A DNA stretch of 64,000 nt from Oscillibacter valericigenes (GCF_021531435.1 NZ_JAFBIS010000012.1:30327-94326); one strand, 5' to 3'; positions 7,561 to 17,680 are shown, counted from the stretch's first letter. The notes: generated by a model from the letters alone, not told the origin. Numbers and translations: made by a program.

Positions 7561-9343
7561 GTGGCGTTTCCCCAGAGTTTTCTGGACGAGCTGACCGCCC
7601 GAAGCGATATCGTGGATGTGGTGGGCAGCTATGTGCAGCTGACCCGTAAGGGCGGCAACCTGTTCGGCCTGTGTCCCTTCCACAGCGAAAAGACCGGCTC
7701 CTTCTCCGTCTCCCCGGACAAGCAGATCTACTACTGCTTCGGCTGCAAAAAGGGCGGCGGCGTGGTGAATTTCATCATGGACATCGAAAATCTCTCCTTT
7801 CCCGACGCGGTACGCTTCCTGGCAAAGCGGGCCGGGATGGAGGTCCCGGAGGAAGAGGGCGACCGGGAGGCGGGCCGCCGCAGGCAGCGGCTGCTGGACC
7901 TGAACCGGGACGCCGCCCGCTTCTACTACCAGCTCCTCCAGCAGCCGGAGGGCCGGGCGGTCCAGGAATATCTGGACAAGCGGCAGATCAAAAAGTCCAC
8001 CGCCGTCAAATTCGGCATGGGCGCGTCTCTGGACGCCTGGGACGTGCTGTTGACCGCCATGACGAAAAAGGGCTACACCAAAGCCGAGCTGCTGCAGGCG
8101 GGTCTGGTGGTCCAGAACAAAAACGGCGGCCTGTACGACAAATTCCGCAACCGCCTCATGCTCCCGGTCATCGACACCCGGGGCGACGTGGTGGCCTTCG
8201 GGAGCCGGGTGCTGGACAAGTCCGAACCCAAGTATATGAACTCCTCGGAGACTCCGGTGTACTCCAAGCGCCGGGTGCTGTATGGCCTGAACCTGGCGAA
8301 AAAAACAAAGCGGCCCAACATCATCCTCTGCGAGGGCAACCTGGACATCGTAACGCTGCACCAGGCGGGCTTCGACAACGCGGTAGCCTCCATGGGGACG
8401 GCGCTGACGGTGGAGCAGACCCGGCTCCTCTCCCGGTTCACAAAAGAGCTGGTGCTGTGCTACGACAACGACAACGCCGGCAAGATCGCCACGGAGCGGG
8501 CGCTGCAGATTTTAAACGGCTCGGAATTTTCCGTGAAAGTCCTCCAGCTCCCCCGCCGCAGGACGGCGGACGGCGAGCTGGTGAAGCAGGACGCCGACGA
8601 TTTCATCAAGTTCCAGGGAGCGGACGCCTTTGAGCGGCTGTTGAATGGCAGCGAGAACGGCGTGGAGTTCCGCATGGCCCAGGTGACCGGCAAATATGAT
8701 TTTACCAGCGACGAGTCCCGGGTGGCCTACTGCGAGGAGATCAGCGACCTGCTGGCCTCCCTGCCGGGAGCCGTGGAGCGGGAGGTCTACACCGTCCGGG
8801 CCGCCGAGACCGCCCACATCAGCCCCGACGCCATGAAGCTAGAGGTCCAGCGGGCATTCAAACGCCGGATGGCAAGGGAAAAGCGGGCGGAATTGCGGAA
8901 GGACCTGAATCCCGCCGCCCAGCTCCAGCCGAAGGAACGGTCCCTGCGGTACGAGAACATCCGCTCCGCCCGGGCGGAGGAGGGGGTCCTGCGGCTGCTG
9001 TACCGGGACCCGGAGCTGTTCCCCGACGAACCGCCCCTGCGGGAAGATCAGTTCTCCTCCCCCCTGCTGGGCAGGGCCTACGCCCGGATGTGGCAGGCGA
9101 AGTCCGAGGGACGAACTCTGTCCCCGGCAACGCTGTTCAGCGAGTTGGAGCCGGAGGCGGCAAGCCACCTCTCCGCCATTCTCCAGCAGCCGGAATCCAC
9201 GCAGAACGCGTCCCAGGCGCTGGCGGACTACATACGCATCATTCAAACGGAAGCAGACAAACGCGCCGGCGGGGCGGACATCGACCCGCTTCTGGCCGCG
9301 ACAGAAAAATACAAGGACAAAAAGGGTACTGGAGGAAAGCAGC

Positions 9344-9351
<8 letters not shown>
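7561..9351 (+). CDS. dnaG: DNA primase DnaG
   Basis: The 596-residue protein is the bacterial replicative primase, which makes RNA primers at the fork and interacts with the replicative helicase. The N-terminal CHC2 zinc finger has C38, H41, C59 and C62 (CPFH...CFGC). The TOPRIM core follows, with the conserved [14 protein letters not shown] (acidic metal ligand) and CYDNDNAG blocks. The C-terminal helicase-binding region is divergent, as usual. The start is GTG at 7561, placed by GGAGGGAC upstream and by homology ([16 protein letters not shown]). It overlaps rpoD by eight bases, the classical dnaG-rpoD arrangement. Confidence 0.95.
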
Positions 9352-10790
<1,439 letters not shown>

Positions 10791-10792
<2 letters not shown>

Positions 10793-10826
10793 AAGAAGGC
10801 CGGACGCAAGCGTCCGGCCTTCTTTT
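10791..10826 (+). terminator. Strong bidirectional terminator between rpoD and arsR-type gene
   Basis: A perfect 16-bp stem (10791-10806 with 10811-10826) and four-base loop, A-rich on one side and T-rich on the other. It overlaps the rpoD stop codon and lies 20 bases beyond the stop of the convergent regulator gene. Confidence 0.92.
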
Positions 10827-10845
10827 AGTTTCCGCGCACAGCGCG

Positions 10846-11205
10846 TCATTCCTCAATATGTTCCTGTCCCTGGGCGATAATGGTCCGCACATGGTCGTCC
10901 GCCAGGGAATAAAATACGGACTTCCCCTCCCGGCGGCTCTTGACCAGCTTATTCTGTTTCAGAATTTTCAGCTGATGGGAAATGGCCGACTGGGTCATGT
11001 TCAGCACCGAGGCGAGGTCGCAGACACAGACCTCCGCCTCGAACAGCACAAACAAAATGCGGATGCGGGTGGAATCTCCGAAAATCTTAAACAGCTCCGC
11101 CAGATCATACAATTCCGTTTCATCCGGCATCGTCTCATTCACGATCTTCAATAGGTCCTCATGGACTTCTTCCGTCTCACAGCAGAACTCTTCCTGTTCC
11201 GTCAT
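10846..11205 (-). CDS. ArsR/SmtB-family metal-responsive repressor
   Basis: The 119-residue protein is a winged-helix repressor. The ELYDLAELFKIFGDSTRIRILFVLFEAEVCVCDLA segment has the CVC metal-box cysteines typical of CadC/ArsR sensors, and TQSAISHQLKILKQNKLVKSRREGKSVFYSL is the recognition helix and wing. The N-terminus also has a Cys pair (CCETEE), as in CadC, where an N-terminal Cys takes part in Cd/Pb/Zn binding. It is the last gene of the HMA-ATPase-regulator operon, 12 bases after the ATPase, and probably autoregulates it through the operator at 13381-13406. Confidence 0.9.
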   Translation of the reverse strand: MTEQEEFCCETEEVHEDLLKIVNETMPDETELYDLAELFKIFGDSTRIRILFVLFEAEVCVCDLASVLNMTQSAISHQLKILKQNKLVKSRREGKSVFYSLADDHVRTIIAQGQEHIEE

Positions 11206-11217
11206 GGCGTCTCCTCC

Positions 11218-13086
11218 TCAGAGTTTTTTCACGATCAGCGCCCGGATGGCATTCAGAACGGCCAGCACCATGACGCCCACATCCGCGAAAATGGCGACCC
11301 ACATGTTGGCGACGCCCAGCGCACCTAAAGCCAGGCAGACCAGCTTGATGCCAATGGCAAAATAAATGTTCTCGTAGACGATGCGCATACACTTCCGGGC
11401 GATCCGGATAGCCGTCACGATCTTCATCGGGTCGTCATCCATCAGCACCACGTCCGCTGCCTCAATAGCGGCGTCGGAGCCCAAGGCGCCCATGGCGATG
11501 CCGATATCCGCCCGGGAGAGGACAGGGGCGTCGTTGATGCCGTCACCCACAAAAGCCAGCCGCTCCTTGGGACCTTTCCGGTCCAGCAGCGCCTCGATCC
11601 GGTCCACCTTATCCGCGGGCAGCAGCTCACTGTGGACCTCGTCCACGCCCAATTCCTGAGCCACCTGCCGCGCAACGCGCTCCGTATCGCCGGTGAGCAT
11701 GACCGTCTTGCGGATGCCGGCCTTCCGCAGTTCCCGGATGGCCTGGGCCGACGTGGGCTTTGCCACATCGGAGATCAGGACATGTCCGGCATAGCTGCCG
11801 CCGATGGCCACATGGACGATGGTACCTACATGATGGCACGGGATCGCCTCCACGTCAAGCCTCCGCATCAGCTTTTCATTGCCCACCGCCACGCTGACGC
11901 CATCCACTTTGGCCGTGACGCCGTTGCCGCTGATCTCCTCCACATCTGTCACCCGGTTCTCGTCCAGAGGCTTTCCGTAGGCCTCCTTCAAACTGCGGCT
12001 GATGGGGTGGGAGGAAAAGCTCTCGGCCAGAGCCGCATATTCCAGCAGCTTCTCCTCTTCCACCTGATTGTGATGGACGCCCACCACCTCAAAAACGCCC
12101 CGTGTCAGGGTGCCGGTTTTGTCAAACACCACATACCGGGTCTGGGCCAGAGTCTCCAGATAGTTAGAGCCCTTCACCAGTACACCGGCATGGCTGGCGC
12201 CGCCAATGCCCGCGAAAAAGCTCAGGGGGATACTGATGACCAGCGCGCACGGGCAGCTGATGACCAGGAACGTCAGGGCACGATAGACCCACTGGCCCCA
12301 CTGGGGCGCGCGCCCCAGCAGCAGCATGACCAGCGGAGGCAATACCGCCAGCGCCAGCGCGCTGTAACAGACAGCAGGGGTGTAGTAATGGGCAAAACGG
12401 GAGATAAACCGCTCGGACTGGGATTTTTTGGAGCTGGAGTTCTCCACCAGGTCCAGGATCTTTGAAACCGTGGACTCTCCGAATTCCCGGGTGGTGCGGA
12501 TCTTCAGCACGCCGTTCATGTTGATGCAGCCGCTGATGATGTCGTCGCCGGGCTTGACATCCCGGGGCAGGCTTTCGCCGGTGAGGGCGCTGGTGTTCAG
12601 CGCCGCTTTTCCCTCCATCACCACGCCGTCAATGGGAACCTTCTCGCCGGGCTGGACCACGATGACCGTGCCAACTTCCACCTCATCCGGGTCCACCCGC
12701 TCCAGACCGTTTTCACCCTCAATGTTGGCGTAATCGGGCCGGATGTCCATGAGCTGGCTGATATTCCTGCGGCTCCTGCCCACGGCATAGCTCTGGAACA
12801 GCTCGCCGATCTGATAGAACAGCATGACGGCTGTTCCCTCCTTGTAGTCGCCTAAGATCATGGCGCCCACGGTGGCCACCGCCATCAGGAAATTCTCATC
12901 GAACACCTGCCGGTTACAGATCCCTTTCCAGGCTTTCAGCAGAATATCATAGCCGATCACAAGGTAAGGGAGCAGATACAGGAGCAGCTGCACAGGTCCC
13001 TCCGGCACCGGCAGCACGGTCAGAAGCACCAGCAGCGCCACTGCCGCCAGGATGCGCACCAGCATCTTTTTCTGTTTCTTATTCAT
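11218..13086 (-). CDS. Heavy-metal translocating P1B-type ATPase (Zn/Cd/Pb efflux type)
   Basis: The 622-residue pump has the P-type core: TGES actuator loop (ALTGESLP), the CPC ion-binding motif in SCPCALVIS (about residue 277), phosphorylation site DKTGTLT (about residue 320), the nucleotide-domain HP dipeptide (SSHPIS), and the hinge GDGINDAP. CPC plus an ArsR-type regulator points to Zn/Cd/Pb export across the membrane. Unlike ZntA/CadA it has no N-terminal metal-binding domain: the protein starts directly with transmembrane helices, and that domain is a separate upstream gene. GGAGGACCCT precedes the ATG at 13086. Confidence 0.92.
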   Translation of the reverse strand: MNKKQKKMLVRILAAVALLVLLTVLPVPEGPVQLLLYLLPYLVIGYDILLKAWKGICNRQVFDENFLMAVATVGAMILGDYKEGTAVMLFYQIGELFQSYAVGRSRRNISQLMDIRPDYANIEGENGLERVDPDEVEVGTVIVVQPGEKVPIDGVVMEGKAALNTSALTGESLPRDVKPGDDIISGCINMNGVLKIRTTREFGESTVSKILDLVENSSSKKSQSERFISRFAHYYTPAVCYSALALAVLPPLVMLLLGRAPQWGQWVYRALTFLVISCPCALVISIPLSFFAGIGGASHAGVLVKGSNYLETLAQTRYVVFDKTGTLTRGVFEVVGVHHNQVEEEKLLEYAALAESFSSHPISRSLKEAYGKPLDENRVTDVEEISGNGVTAKVDGVSVAVGNEKLMRRLDVEAIPCHHVGTIVHVAIGGSYAGHVLISDVAKPTSAQAIRELRKAGIRKTVMLTGDTERVARQVAQELGVDEVHSELLPADKVDRIEALLDRKGPKERLAFVGDGINDAPVLSRADIGIAMGALGSDAAIEAADVVLMDDDPMKIVTAIRIARKCMRIVYENIYFAIGIKLVCLALGALGVANMWVAIFADVGVMVLAVLNAIRALIVKKL

Positions 13087-13134
13087 AGGGTCCTCCTCCG
13101 ATTCCCAACAGAGCGCGGCCTCCCGCCGGCGCGC

Positions 13135-13353
13135 TTACAGGAAGATCTCGCAGTCGTCCTCGACCTTCTTGCAGTTCTTCAAAACTTCCTGCATCACAGC
13201 CTTGGGGTCCTGGCCGTCCTCGAATTCAACGATCATTTTCAGCGCCATAAAGTTCACGGTGGCGTCCGCGACGCCGGCGGTCTTCTTGGCGGCCTCCTCC
13301 ATTTTGTTGGCGCAGTTGGCGCAGTCCACATCGATCTTATAAGTCTTTTTCAT
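13135..13353 (-). CDS. Stand-alone heavy-metal-associated (HMA) domain protein
   Basis: The 72-residue ferredoxin-like metal-binding protein has the motif DCANCANKM with C11 and C14 as ligands. It resembles CopZ and the N-terminal domains of CadA/ZntA; the Asp before CxxC (DCANC) is common in Zn/Cd-type domains. It is the first gene of the operon, 48 bases before the ATPase, which lacks this domain, so it probably delivers metal to the pump or senses it. An acidic/Cys C-terminus (DDCEIFL) may add a ligand. Confidence 0.9.
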   Translation of the reverse strand: MKKTYKIDVDCANCANKMEEAAKKTAGVADATVNFMALKMIVEFEDGQDPKAVMQEVLKNCKKVEDDCEIFL

Positions 13354-13380
13354 GTTTGGTAGCCCCTTTCTAATTGCTTA

Positions 13381-13406
13381 AACAAATGAGCACTTGTTCA
13401 TTTGTT
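13381..13406. promoter_or_regulatory. Predicted SmtB/CadC-type operator
   Basis: A perfect 9-bp inverted repeat (AACAAATGA, eight-base spacer, TCATTTGTT) covers the predicted transcription start of the metal-efflux operon. It contains the TGA-N8-TCA core seen in SmtB/CadC operators. The probable ligand is the ArsR-type regulator encoded as the last gene of this operon. Confidence 0.8.
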
Positions 13407-13412
13407 GATTTG

Positions 13413-13441
13413 AGTGTAATCCTTTCGTCCGGGAATGTCAA
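13413..13441 (-). promoter_or_regulatory. Promoter of the metal-efflux operon
   Basis: On the minus strand: consensus TTGACA (13436-13441), a 17-base spacer and TACACT (13413-13418). The predicted start at about 13405 lies inside the inverted-repeat operator. Confidence 0.85.
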
Positions 13442-13511
13442 GCACTTTCCTTATAAAATGATTTTGGCGACAAATGTGTATGGCTGTGCCCGCTTTGACG
13501 CAAACTTTTCA

Positions 13512-13540
13512 TTGATTCCCCATCAACCATATTGTATAAT
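13512..13540 (+). promoter_or_regulatory. Promoter of the Rrf2-family regulator gene
   Basis: TTGATT at 13512-13517, a 17-base spacer and consensus TATAAT at 13535-13540. The start near 13547 leaves a short leader with GGAAGAGGAGG before the ATG at 13571. Confidence 0.8.
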
Positions 13541-13570
13541 AGGTTTCACAAAGGAAGAGGAGGCTTTTCC

Positions 13571-14002
13571 ATGCTGATTTCAACAAAGGGACGCTATGCG
13601 CTGCGGGTCATGGTGGATCTGGCGGAGCATCAGTCTGAGGGCTTTATCCCTCTGAAAGTGATCGCGGAGCGGCAGGAAATCTCTGAAAAATATTTAGAGA
13701 GCATCATCAAGCTCCTGGTGAAGGCCAAGCTTTTGAACGGCGTGCGGGGGAAAGGCGGCGGCTACCGCCTGACGAAATCCCCCGACCAATACACGGTAGG
13801 CAGCATCCTGCGTCTGACAGAGGAATCCCTGGCCCCGGTGGCCTGTCTGGAGGAAGGCGCCGCCTCCTGCCCGCGAATGGCGCAGTGCCGTACCCTTCCG
13901 CTGTGGCAGGGACTGAATCAGGTCATTAACGACTACCTGGACAACGTCACGATTGTGGACCTGGTGCAATCCGGCACCAGTGGCAATGACTATGTGATCT
14001 GA
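13571..14002 (+). CDS. Rrf2-family transcriptional regulator (IscR-like)
   Basis: The 143-residue protein begins MLISTKGRYALRVMVDLAEH and contains the winged-helix segment ISEKYLESIIKLLVKAKLLNGVRGKGGGYRL, both diagnostic of Rrf2/IscR. Three cysteines spaced C-x7-C-x5-C (CLEEGAASCPRMAQC) match the Fe-S-ligand pattern of the IscR branch, so it may sense Fe-S status. No isc/suf genes are adjacent. It is monocistronic with its own promoter and terminator. The start is the ATG at 13571, just downstream of GGAGG; upstream in-frame codons lie in the promoter. Confidence 0.9.
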   Translation: MLISTKGRYALRVMVDLAEHQSEGFIPLKVIAERQEISEKYLESIIKLLVKAKLLNGVRGKGGGYRLTKSPDQYTVGSILRLTEESLAPVACLEEGAASCPRMAQCRTLPLWQGLNQVINDYLDNVTIVDLVQSGTSGNDYVI

Positions 14003-14011
14003 CCGATCCCC

Positions 14012-14054
14012 AAAAAGCAGCCCGCCAACGCTCCTGTTGGCGGGCTGCTTTTTC
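14012..14054 (+). terminator. Intrinsic terminator after the Rrf2 regulator gene
   Basis: AAAAAGCAGCCCGCCAACG pairs with its complement across a CTCCT loop and ends in TTTTT. It may also serve the convergent gene that ends at 14069. Confidence 0.9.
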
Positions 14055-14068
14055 ACGGTACATGCTCC

Positions 14069-14440
14069 TTATTCCCGGACTCCCTGGATCTCCAGCAATT
14101 CCACCACCGCCTGTCCTCTGGCGGTGAGCGCCATGCTCCCCTGGCAGGGATACTGTCCGTAGGCCCCATAATCAAAATTCGTCAGGGGCAGGTCATAGTC
14201 CAGCCGGATCAGCCGCTTGATCTCCAGCCCCGTAATGGCGGCGCTGTACTCCTCCGCATGCTCCGTCCCCTCTTCCAGGTAAACCGGCGTCTCCGAATCC
14301 CAGCGCCGGGCCACAGGGAGAAACGGGAACTGAGCAAACCGGCGCAGCAAGCCGATCTCCTGCCGCGTCAGCTCCAGCTCCCCGCAGCCGCCGCAGCTTC
14401 CGCCGCAGCAGGCGCCGCATCCATCATGTCCGCATCCCAT
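14069..14440 (-). CDS. Cys-rich hypothetical protein
   Basis: This 123-residue protein is not recognised. Its first 20 residues contain six cysteines in a Gly-rich run (CGHDGCGACC, then CGGCG), which could bind metal. The rest is a small alpha/beta region with LTRQEIGLLRRFAQFPFLPV, and the end (MALTARGQAVVELLEI) resembles the last helix and wing of winged-helix DNA-binding proteins. An AGGAGAG lies 11 bases before the ATG. It is not obviously cotranscribed with recQ, whose stop is 133 bases away. Confidence 0.6.
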   Translation of the reverse strand: MGCGHDGCGACCGGSCGGCGELELTRQEIGLLRRFAQFPFLPVARRWDSETPVYLEEGTEHAEEYSAAITGLEIKRLIRLDYDLPLTNFDYGAYGQYPCQGSMALTARGQAVVELLEIQGVRE

Positions 14441-14572
14441 ATCCTGTCATTCTCTCCTTTTGTCATGATTCCGCCCCCTGACGGGACTAGCTTTCCACCG
14501 AAGCCGCATCATATCCGGCAGACACGCCGCTTTTCTCTCAGCAAAACACGGGAAAAGCAAAATGCTCCACAC

Positions 14573-16375
14573 CTATATACCGCCGATCTCCTCCAGAACC
14601 TGTTTTCCGTACTTTCTCGCTTTCGCGTCGCCGATGCCGCTGACGGACTTCAGCTCCTCCAAGGTGCGGGGCCGGACCACCGCCAGCTCCCGCAGCGTCT
14701 TGTCCGAAAATACGGCGTAGGCGGGGATGCCCTGCCGCCGGGCCAGCCGTGCCCGCAATGCCCGCAGCCGCCCGAACAGCTCCGCCTGGGCGCCGTCCAG
14801 CTCCTCCGGGACGGGACGGCGGGCGGCGGGCCGCTCCTCCTTCACCGCCCGCATATACAGGCCGCCCAGCACGGCGTCCTCCGCCCGCTCCCCCAGCAGC
14901 ACCACCGGGTAGGGGCCGGGGCTGAGGGCCAGGACGCCCTCGTCGATCAAAAACCGGATGCGGTCCCGCACCTCCTTCTGGCTCATGTCCCGCAGGAGGC
15001 CGTAGGTGGCCTCTTCGTCCATGTGGTACTTCCGTACCTTGTCCGATTCCGCGCCGCAGAGTGTCTCCGCGATGACGGACACGCCGAAGTGCTGGCCCGT
15101 CTCCATGACGCAGCGGAGGATGGCACGGGCCTCCCGACCGATGTCCACCTCCTCAAAGTTGTGGAGGCAGTTCCAGCAGGTGTCGCAGGTGTCCGGGGCC
15201 GTCTCGCCGAAATACTGCAAAATGTACTGCCGCAGGCAGCGGCGGGTCCGGCAGTAGCCCACCATCTTCCGCAGCCGCAGCATGTCCCGCTCCCGCAGGC
15301 GCTCCGCCGTTTCAGCGTCCAGCTCCTCCCGGCTCTCGCCGTGCTCGATGAGAAACTGGGCCGTCCGCACATCCCGGCCGCTGTACAGCAGGATACAGCT
15401 GGAGGGCAGGCCGTCCCGTCCGGCACGGCCCGCCTCCTGGTAGTAGCTCTCAATGTCCTTGGGCATATTATAATGGATGACGTAGCGGACATCCGACTTG
15501 TCGATGCCCATGCCGAAGGCATTGGTGGCCACCATCACCCGGGCCCGGTCATAGAGGAAATCCTCCTGATTCCGCTGCCGTTCCTCCGGCTCCAGCCCGG
15601 CGTGGTAGCGGGTGGCGGAGACTCTCGCCTCCTGCAAAAGGCCGCAGACCTCCTCCACGGTCTTCCGGGTGGAACAGTAGACGATGCCGCACTTGTCCGG
15701 GCGGCTTCGGACCAGCTCCAGCAGGGCTGACCGCTTGTCGGCAGGCTCCTGGACCTCGAAATACAGGTTCTTCCGGTCAAAGCCCGTGGTCACCCGCAAT
15801 GGGTCCCGCAGGCCCAATAGTTTTTCGATGTCCTCCCGGACCTCCGGCGTGGCGGTGGCGGTAAAGGCCCCCAGAGGCGGGCGGCGGCCCAGCTTCTCCA
15901 GAAACGCCGGGATATGCAGATAGGAAGGACGGAAGTCCTGGCCCCACTGGGAGATGCAGTGGGCTTCGTCCACCGCCACCAGAGAGATGTCCGCGTGACA
16001 GGCGAAGTCCAGGAATCCCTCCGTCTCCAGCCGCTCCGGGGCCACGTAGATGATTTTGTACCGTCCTTCTTTTGCCCGGCTCAGGGCCAGCAGGTACTGC
16101 CTGAAGGTCAGGCTGCTGTTCAGAAATGCCGCCGGAACGCCCATCTGCACAAGCTGCGTCACCTGGTCACGCATCAGGGACACCAGCGGTGAAATGACCA
16201 GGGTAATACCCGGCAGCAACAGGGCGGGGACCTGGTAGCAAACCGATTTTCCCGCCCCCGTGGGCATGATGGCCAGGGCGTCCCGCCCGGATAACAGCGT
16301 ATCGATCACCGGCTCCTGTCCGCCCCGGAAGGCGTCGTAACCGAAATAAGTTTTCAGTGCTTCTTCTTTTGTCAT
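14573..16375 (-). CDS. recQ: ATP-dependent DNA helicase RecQ
   Basis: The 600-residue protein has the full RecQ layout. The helicase core carries MPTGAGKS (Walker A) and VDEAHCISQWGQDFRP (DEAH box plus aromatic loop). A zinc-binding subdomain contains CRTRRCLRQYILQYFG and CDTCWNC. An RQC winged helix and a C-terminal HRDC domain (about 520-600) ending SGIGDAKARKYGKQVL follow. It unwinds DNA 3'-5' in recombination and fork repair. The ATG at 16375 follows AGGAGA; eleven more residues upstream are possible but not supported. An extended -10 (TGG TATGAT, minus strand, 16404-16409) may drive it. Confidence 0.95.
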   Translation of the reverse strand: MTKEEALKTYFGYDAFRGGQEPVIDTLLSGRDALAIMPTGAGKSVCYQVPALLLPGITLVISPLVSLMRDQVTQLVQMGVPAAFLNSSLTFRQYLLALSRAKEGRYKIIYVAPERLETEGFLDFACHADISLVAVDEAHCISQWGQDFRPSYLHIPAFLEKLGRRPPLGAFTATATPEVREDIEKLLGLRDPLRVTTGFDRKNLYFEVQEPADKRSALLELVRSRPDKCGIVYCSTRKTVEEVCGLLQEARVSATRYHAGLEPEERQRNQEDFLYDRARVMVATNAFGMGIDKSDVRYVIHYNMPKDIESYYQEAGRAGRDGLPSSCILLYSGRDVRTAQFLIEHGESREELDAETAERLRERDMLRLRKMVGYCRTRRCLRQYILQYFGETAPDTCDTCWNCLHNFEEVDIGREARAILRCVMETGQHFGVSVIAETLCGAESDKVRKYHMDEEATYGLLRDMSQKEVRDRIRFLIDEGVLALSPGPYPVVLLGERAEDAVLGGLYMRAVKEERPAARRPVPEELDGAQAELFGRLRALRARLARRQGIPAYAVFSDKTLRELAVVRPRTLEELKSVSGIGDAKARKYGKQVLEEIGGI

Positions 16376-16436
16376 GGGTCCCGTCTCCTTTTTCACCGGA
16401 CCCATCATACCACATTCGGCGGAAAAAGGGAACGGC

Positions 16437-17504
16437 TCAGCCCAGATAACTCAGCAGCCGTCCCGCCTCCAGAGCCGCCAGTGCCCGGACGCCGTCGAAG
16501 TCCACATAGGGGTTATAGACCGCCTCCAGGGCGTCGTGGCTGGCCTTGGCATCTTTCAGCGCAGCGACGCCTTCCTCACGGAGCAGCGCCGTCATGCGGG
16601 TCTGGAACCGCAGCCGGGCCTTACCTGACGGCTCCGCCATGGCGTCCAGCCGGATACGGCGGTGGGGCTTTTTCCCGTAGTCCATGCCGGGCCGGGAGGT
16701 GACAAAGGCCAGCCCCAGGCCGGGGATGAGCAGGTGCTCCGCCTGGTCGGGGGCCTCCGGGGACATGCAGAGGATGGTGTCCCACCCCTGCTCCACGGCA
16801 GCCTCATGGAGCCGGGCCAGGTACGGCGCCGCCAGCTCCCAGCTGTCCGCGAACTCGTAGACCTTGGGGCACAGGGCGTCCACGCTGTCAAAGCACCAGA
16901 GATAGCCCTTGTGGGTAATGCTGCCCAGGAAGCGGCGGGTGGTTTTGCCCCGCCGTCCCCGCCTGCCCCGCAGCTCCCGGGCGATAATGCCCTCCACCCG
17001 GCGCTCCGCCCGGCCGGCGTCAAAGGTCTGGGCCACTGCCGTCAGGGTGTCCAGTTCCACCTGACGGGCAGCTTTCAGGCTGCGGTAGGCCCGGACGTAG
17101 GCGGCCTGATAATCGTGGGTGTGGGCCTTTACCTCTTCCGCGGCGGCTTTGGCGGCGGTGAGGTCGTAGAACCGACCCAGGTCCACGTAGCGGTCCACCG
17201 CCGCAGGGTACTTCGGTTCCAGGACATGGGGACTGGTGCCGTCCGCGATGGCGCAGTGCAGCTCCGGCAGCACCACGCCGTCCAGGGAGTCCGGGTCCCC
17301 GGAGCACCAGAGGTATTCCACCGCCGCGCCCGCCTGCTCCATGGTCTGCCCGATCATCCGCATGAAGGTGTTTTTCCCTACACCGGGACCGCCTTTCAAA
17401 ACCATGAAGTCATATGTATCCTCCAGGTCCACCAGCTGGCCGAACAAATTCTGAAAACCGTCGCCGCTGTTGGCCCCTACAAAGAAATTCGTTACCTGAG
17501 CCAT
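16437..17504 (-). CDS. P-loop ATPase resembling the PRK06851 family
   Basis: The 355-residue cytoplasmic protein matches a family with two tandem P-loop domains. Domain 1 has GGPGVGKNT (residues 38-46) and CSGDPDSLDGVVLPELHCAIADGTSPH. Domain 2 (from about residue 195) repeats the downstream half of that pattern: an MSPEAPDQAEHLLIPGLGLAFVTS segment mirrors it. Where a second Walker A is expected, however, the sequence reads KVYEFADSWELAAPYL, so that loop looks lost. In domain 1 the usual Ser/Thr after GK is Asn (N45). Function is unknown. The ATG at 17504 follows GGAGGGG. Confidence 0.7.
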   Translation of the reverse strand: MAQVTNFFVGANSGDGFQNLFGQLVDLEDTYDFMVLKGGPGVGKNTFMRMIGQTMEQAGAAVEYLWCSGDPDSLDGVVLPELHCAIADGTSPHVLEPKYPAAVDRYVDLGRFYDLTAAKAAAEEVKAHTHDYQAAYVRAYRSLKAARQVELDTLTAVAQTFDAGRAERRVEGIIARELRGRRGRRGKTTRRFLGSITHKGYLWCFDSVDALCPKVYEFADSWELAAPYLARLHEAAVEQGWDTILCMSPEAPDQAEHLLIPGLGLAFVTSRPGMDYGKKPHRRIRLDAMAEPSGKARLRFQTRMTALLREEGVAALKDAKASHDALEAVYNPYVDFDGVRALAALEAGRLLSYLG

Positions 17505-17569
17505 ATGCTCCCCTCCAGTTCCAAATTCATTCCAGCTTATGCCCCGCGGCCCGGACCTGACAGCCAAAC

Positions 17570-17597
17570 CTCCTGTCCTTTTCAAAAAGGACAGGAG
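17570..17597. repeat. Perfect 13-bp inverted repeat in a divergent intergenic region
   Basis: CTCCTGTCCTTTT (17570-17582) is exactly complementary to 17585-17597 across a two-base centre. It lies between the divergent starts of the P-loop ATPase and the D,D-carboxypeptidase genes, so it is not downstream of any gene in the window. It could be an operator or a leader hairpin on either transcript. Confidence 0.55.
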
Positions 17598-17647
17598 AAA
17601 ATTTTCCCAACCTCAGAATTGATGGTGAAATCTTCCGGCATTTGTGC

Positions 17648-17653
17648 TATGAT
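17648..17653 (+). promoter_or_regulatory. Extended -10 element upstream of the D,D-carboxypeptidase gene
   Basis: TATGAT at 17648-17653 is preceded by TGC. No good -35 is visible at the expected distance. The start would be near 17660, about 20 bases before the ATG. Confidence 0.4.
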
Positions 17654-17680
17654 GAAAAAAATACCTGCAAGGAGCCATTC

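Noticed and set aside
14529..14558. Terminator of recQ from the GCTTTTC/GAAAAGC inverted repeat
   Set aside because: Only a 7-bp AT-rich stem with a 16-base loop; too weak to report as a terminator.
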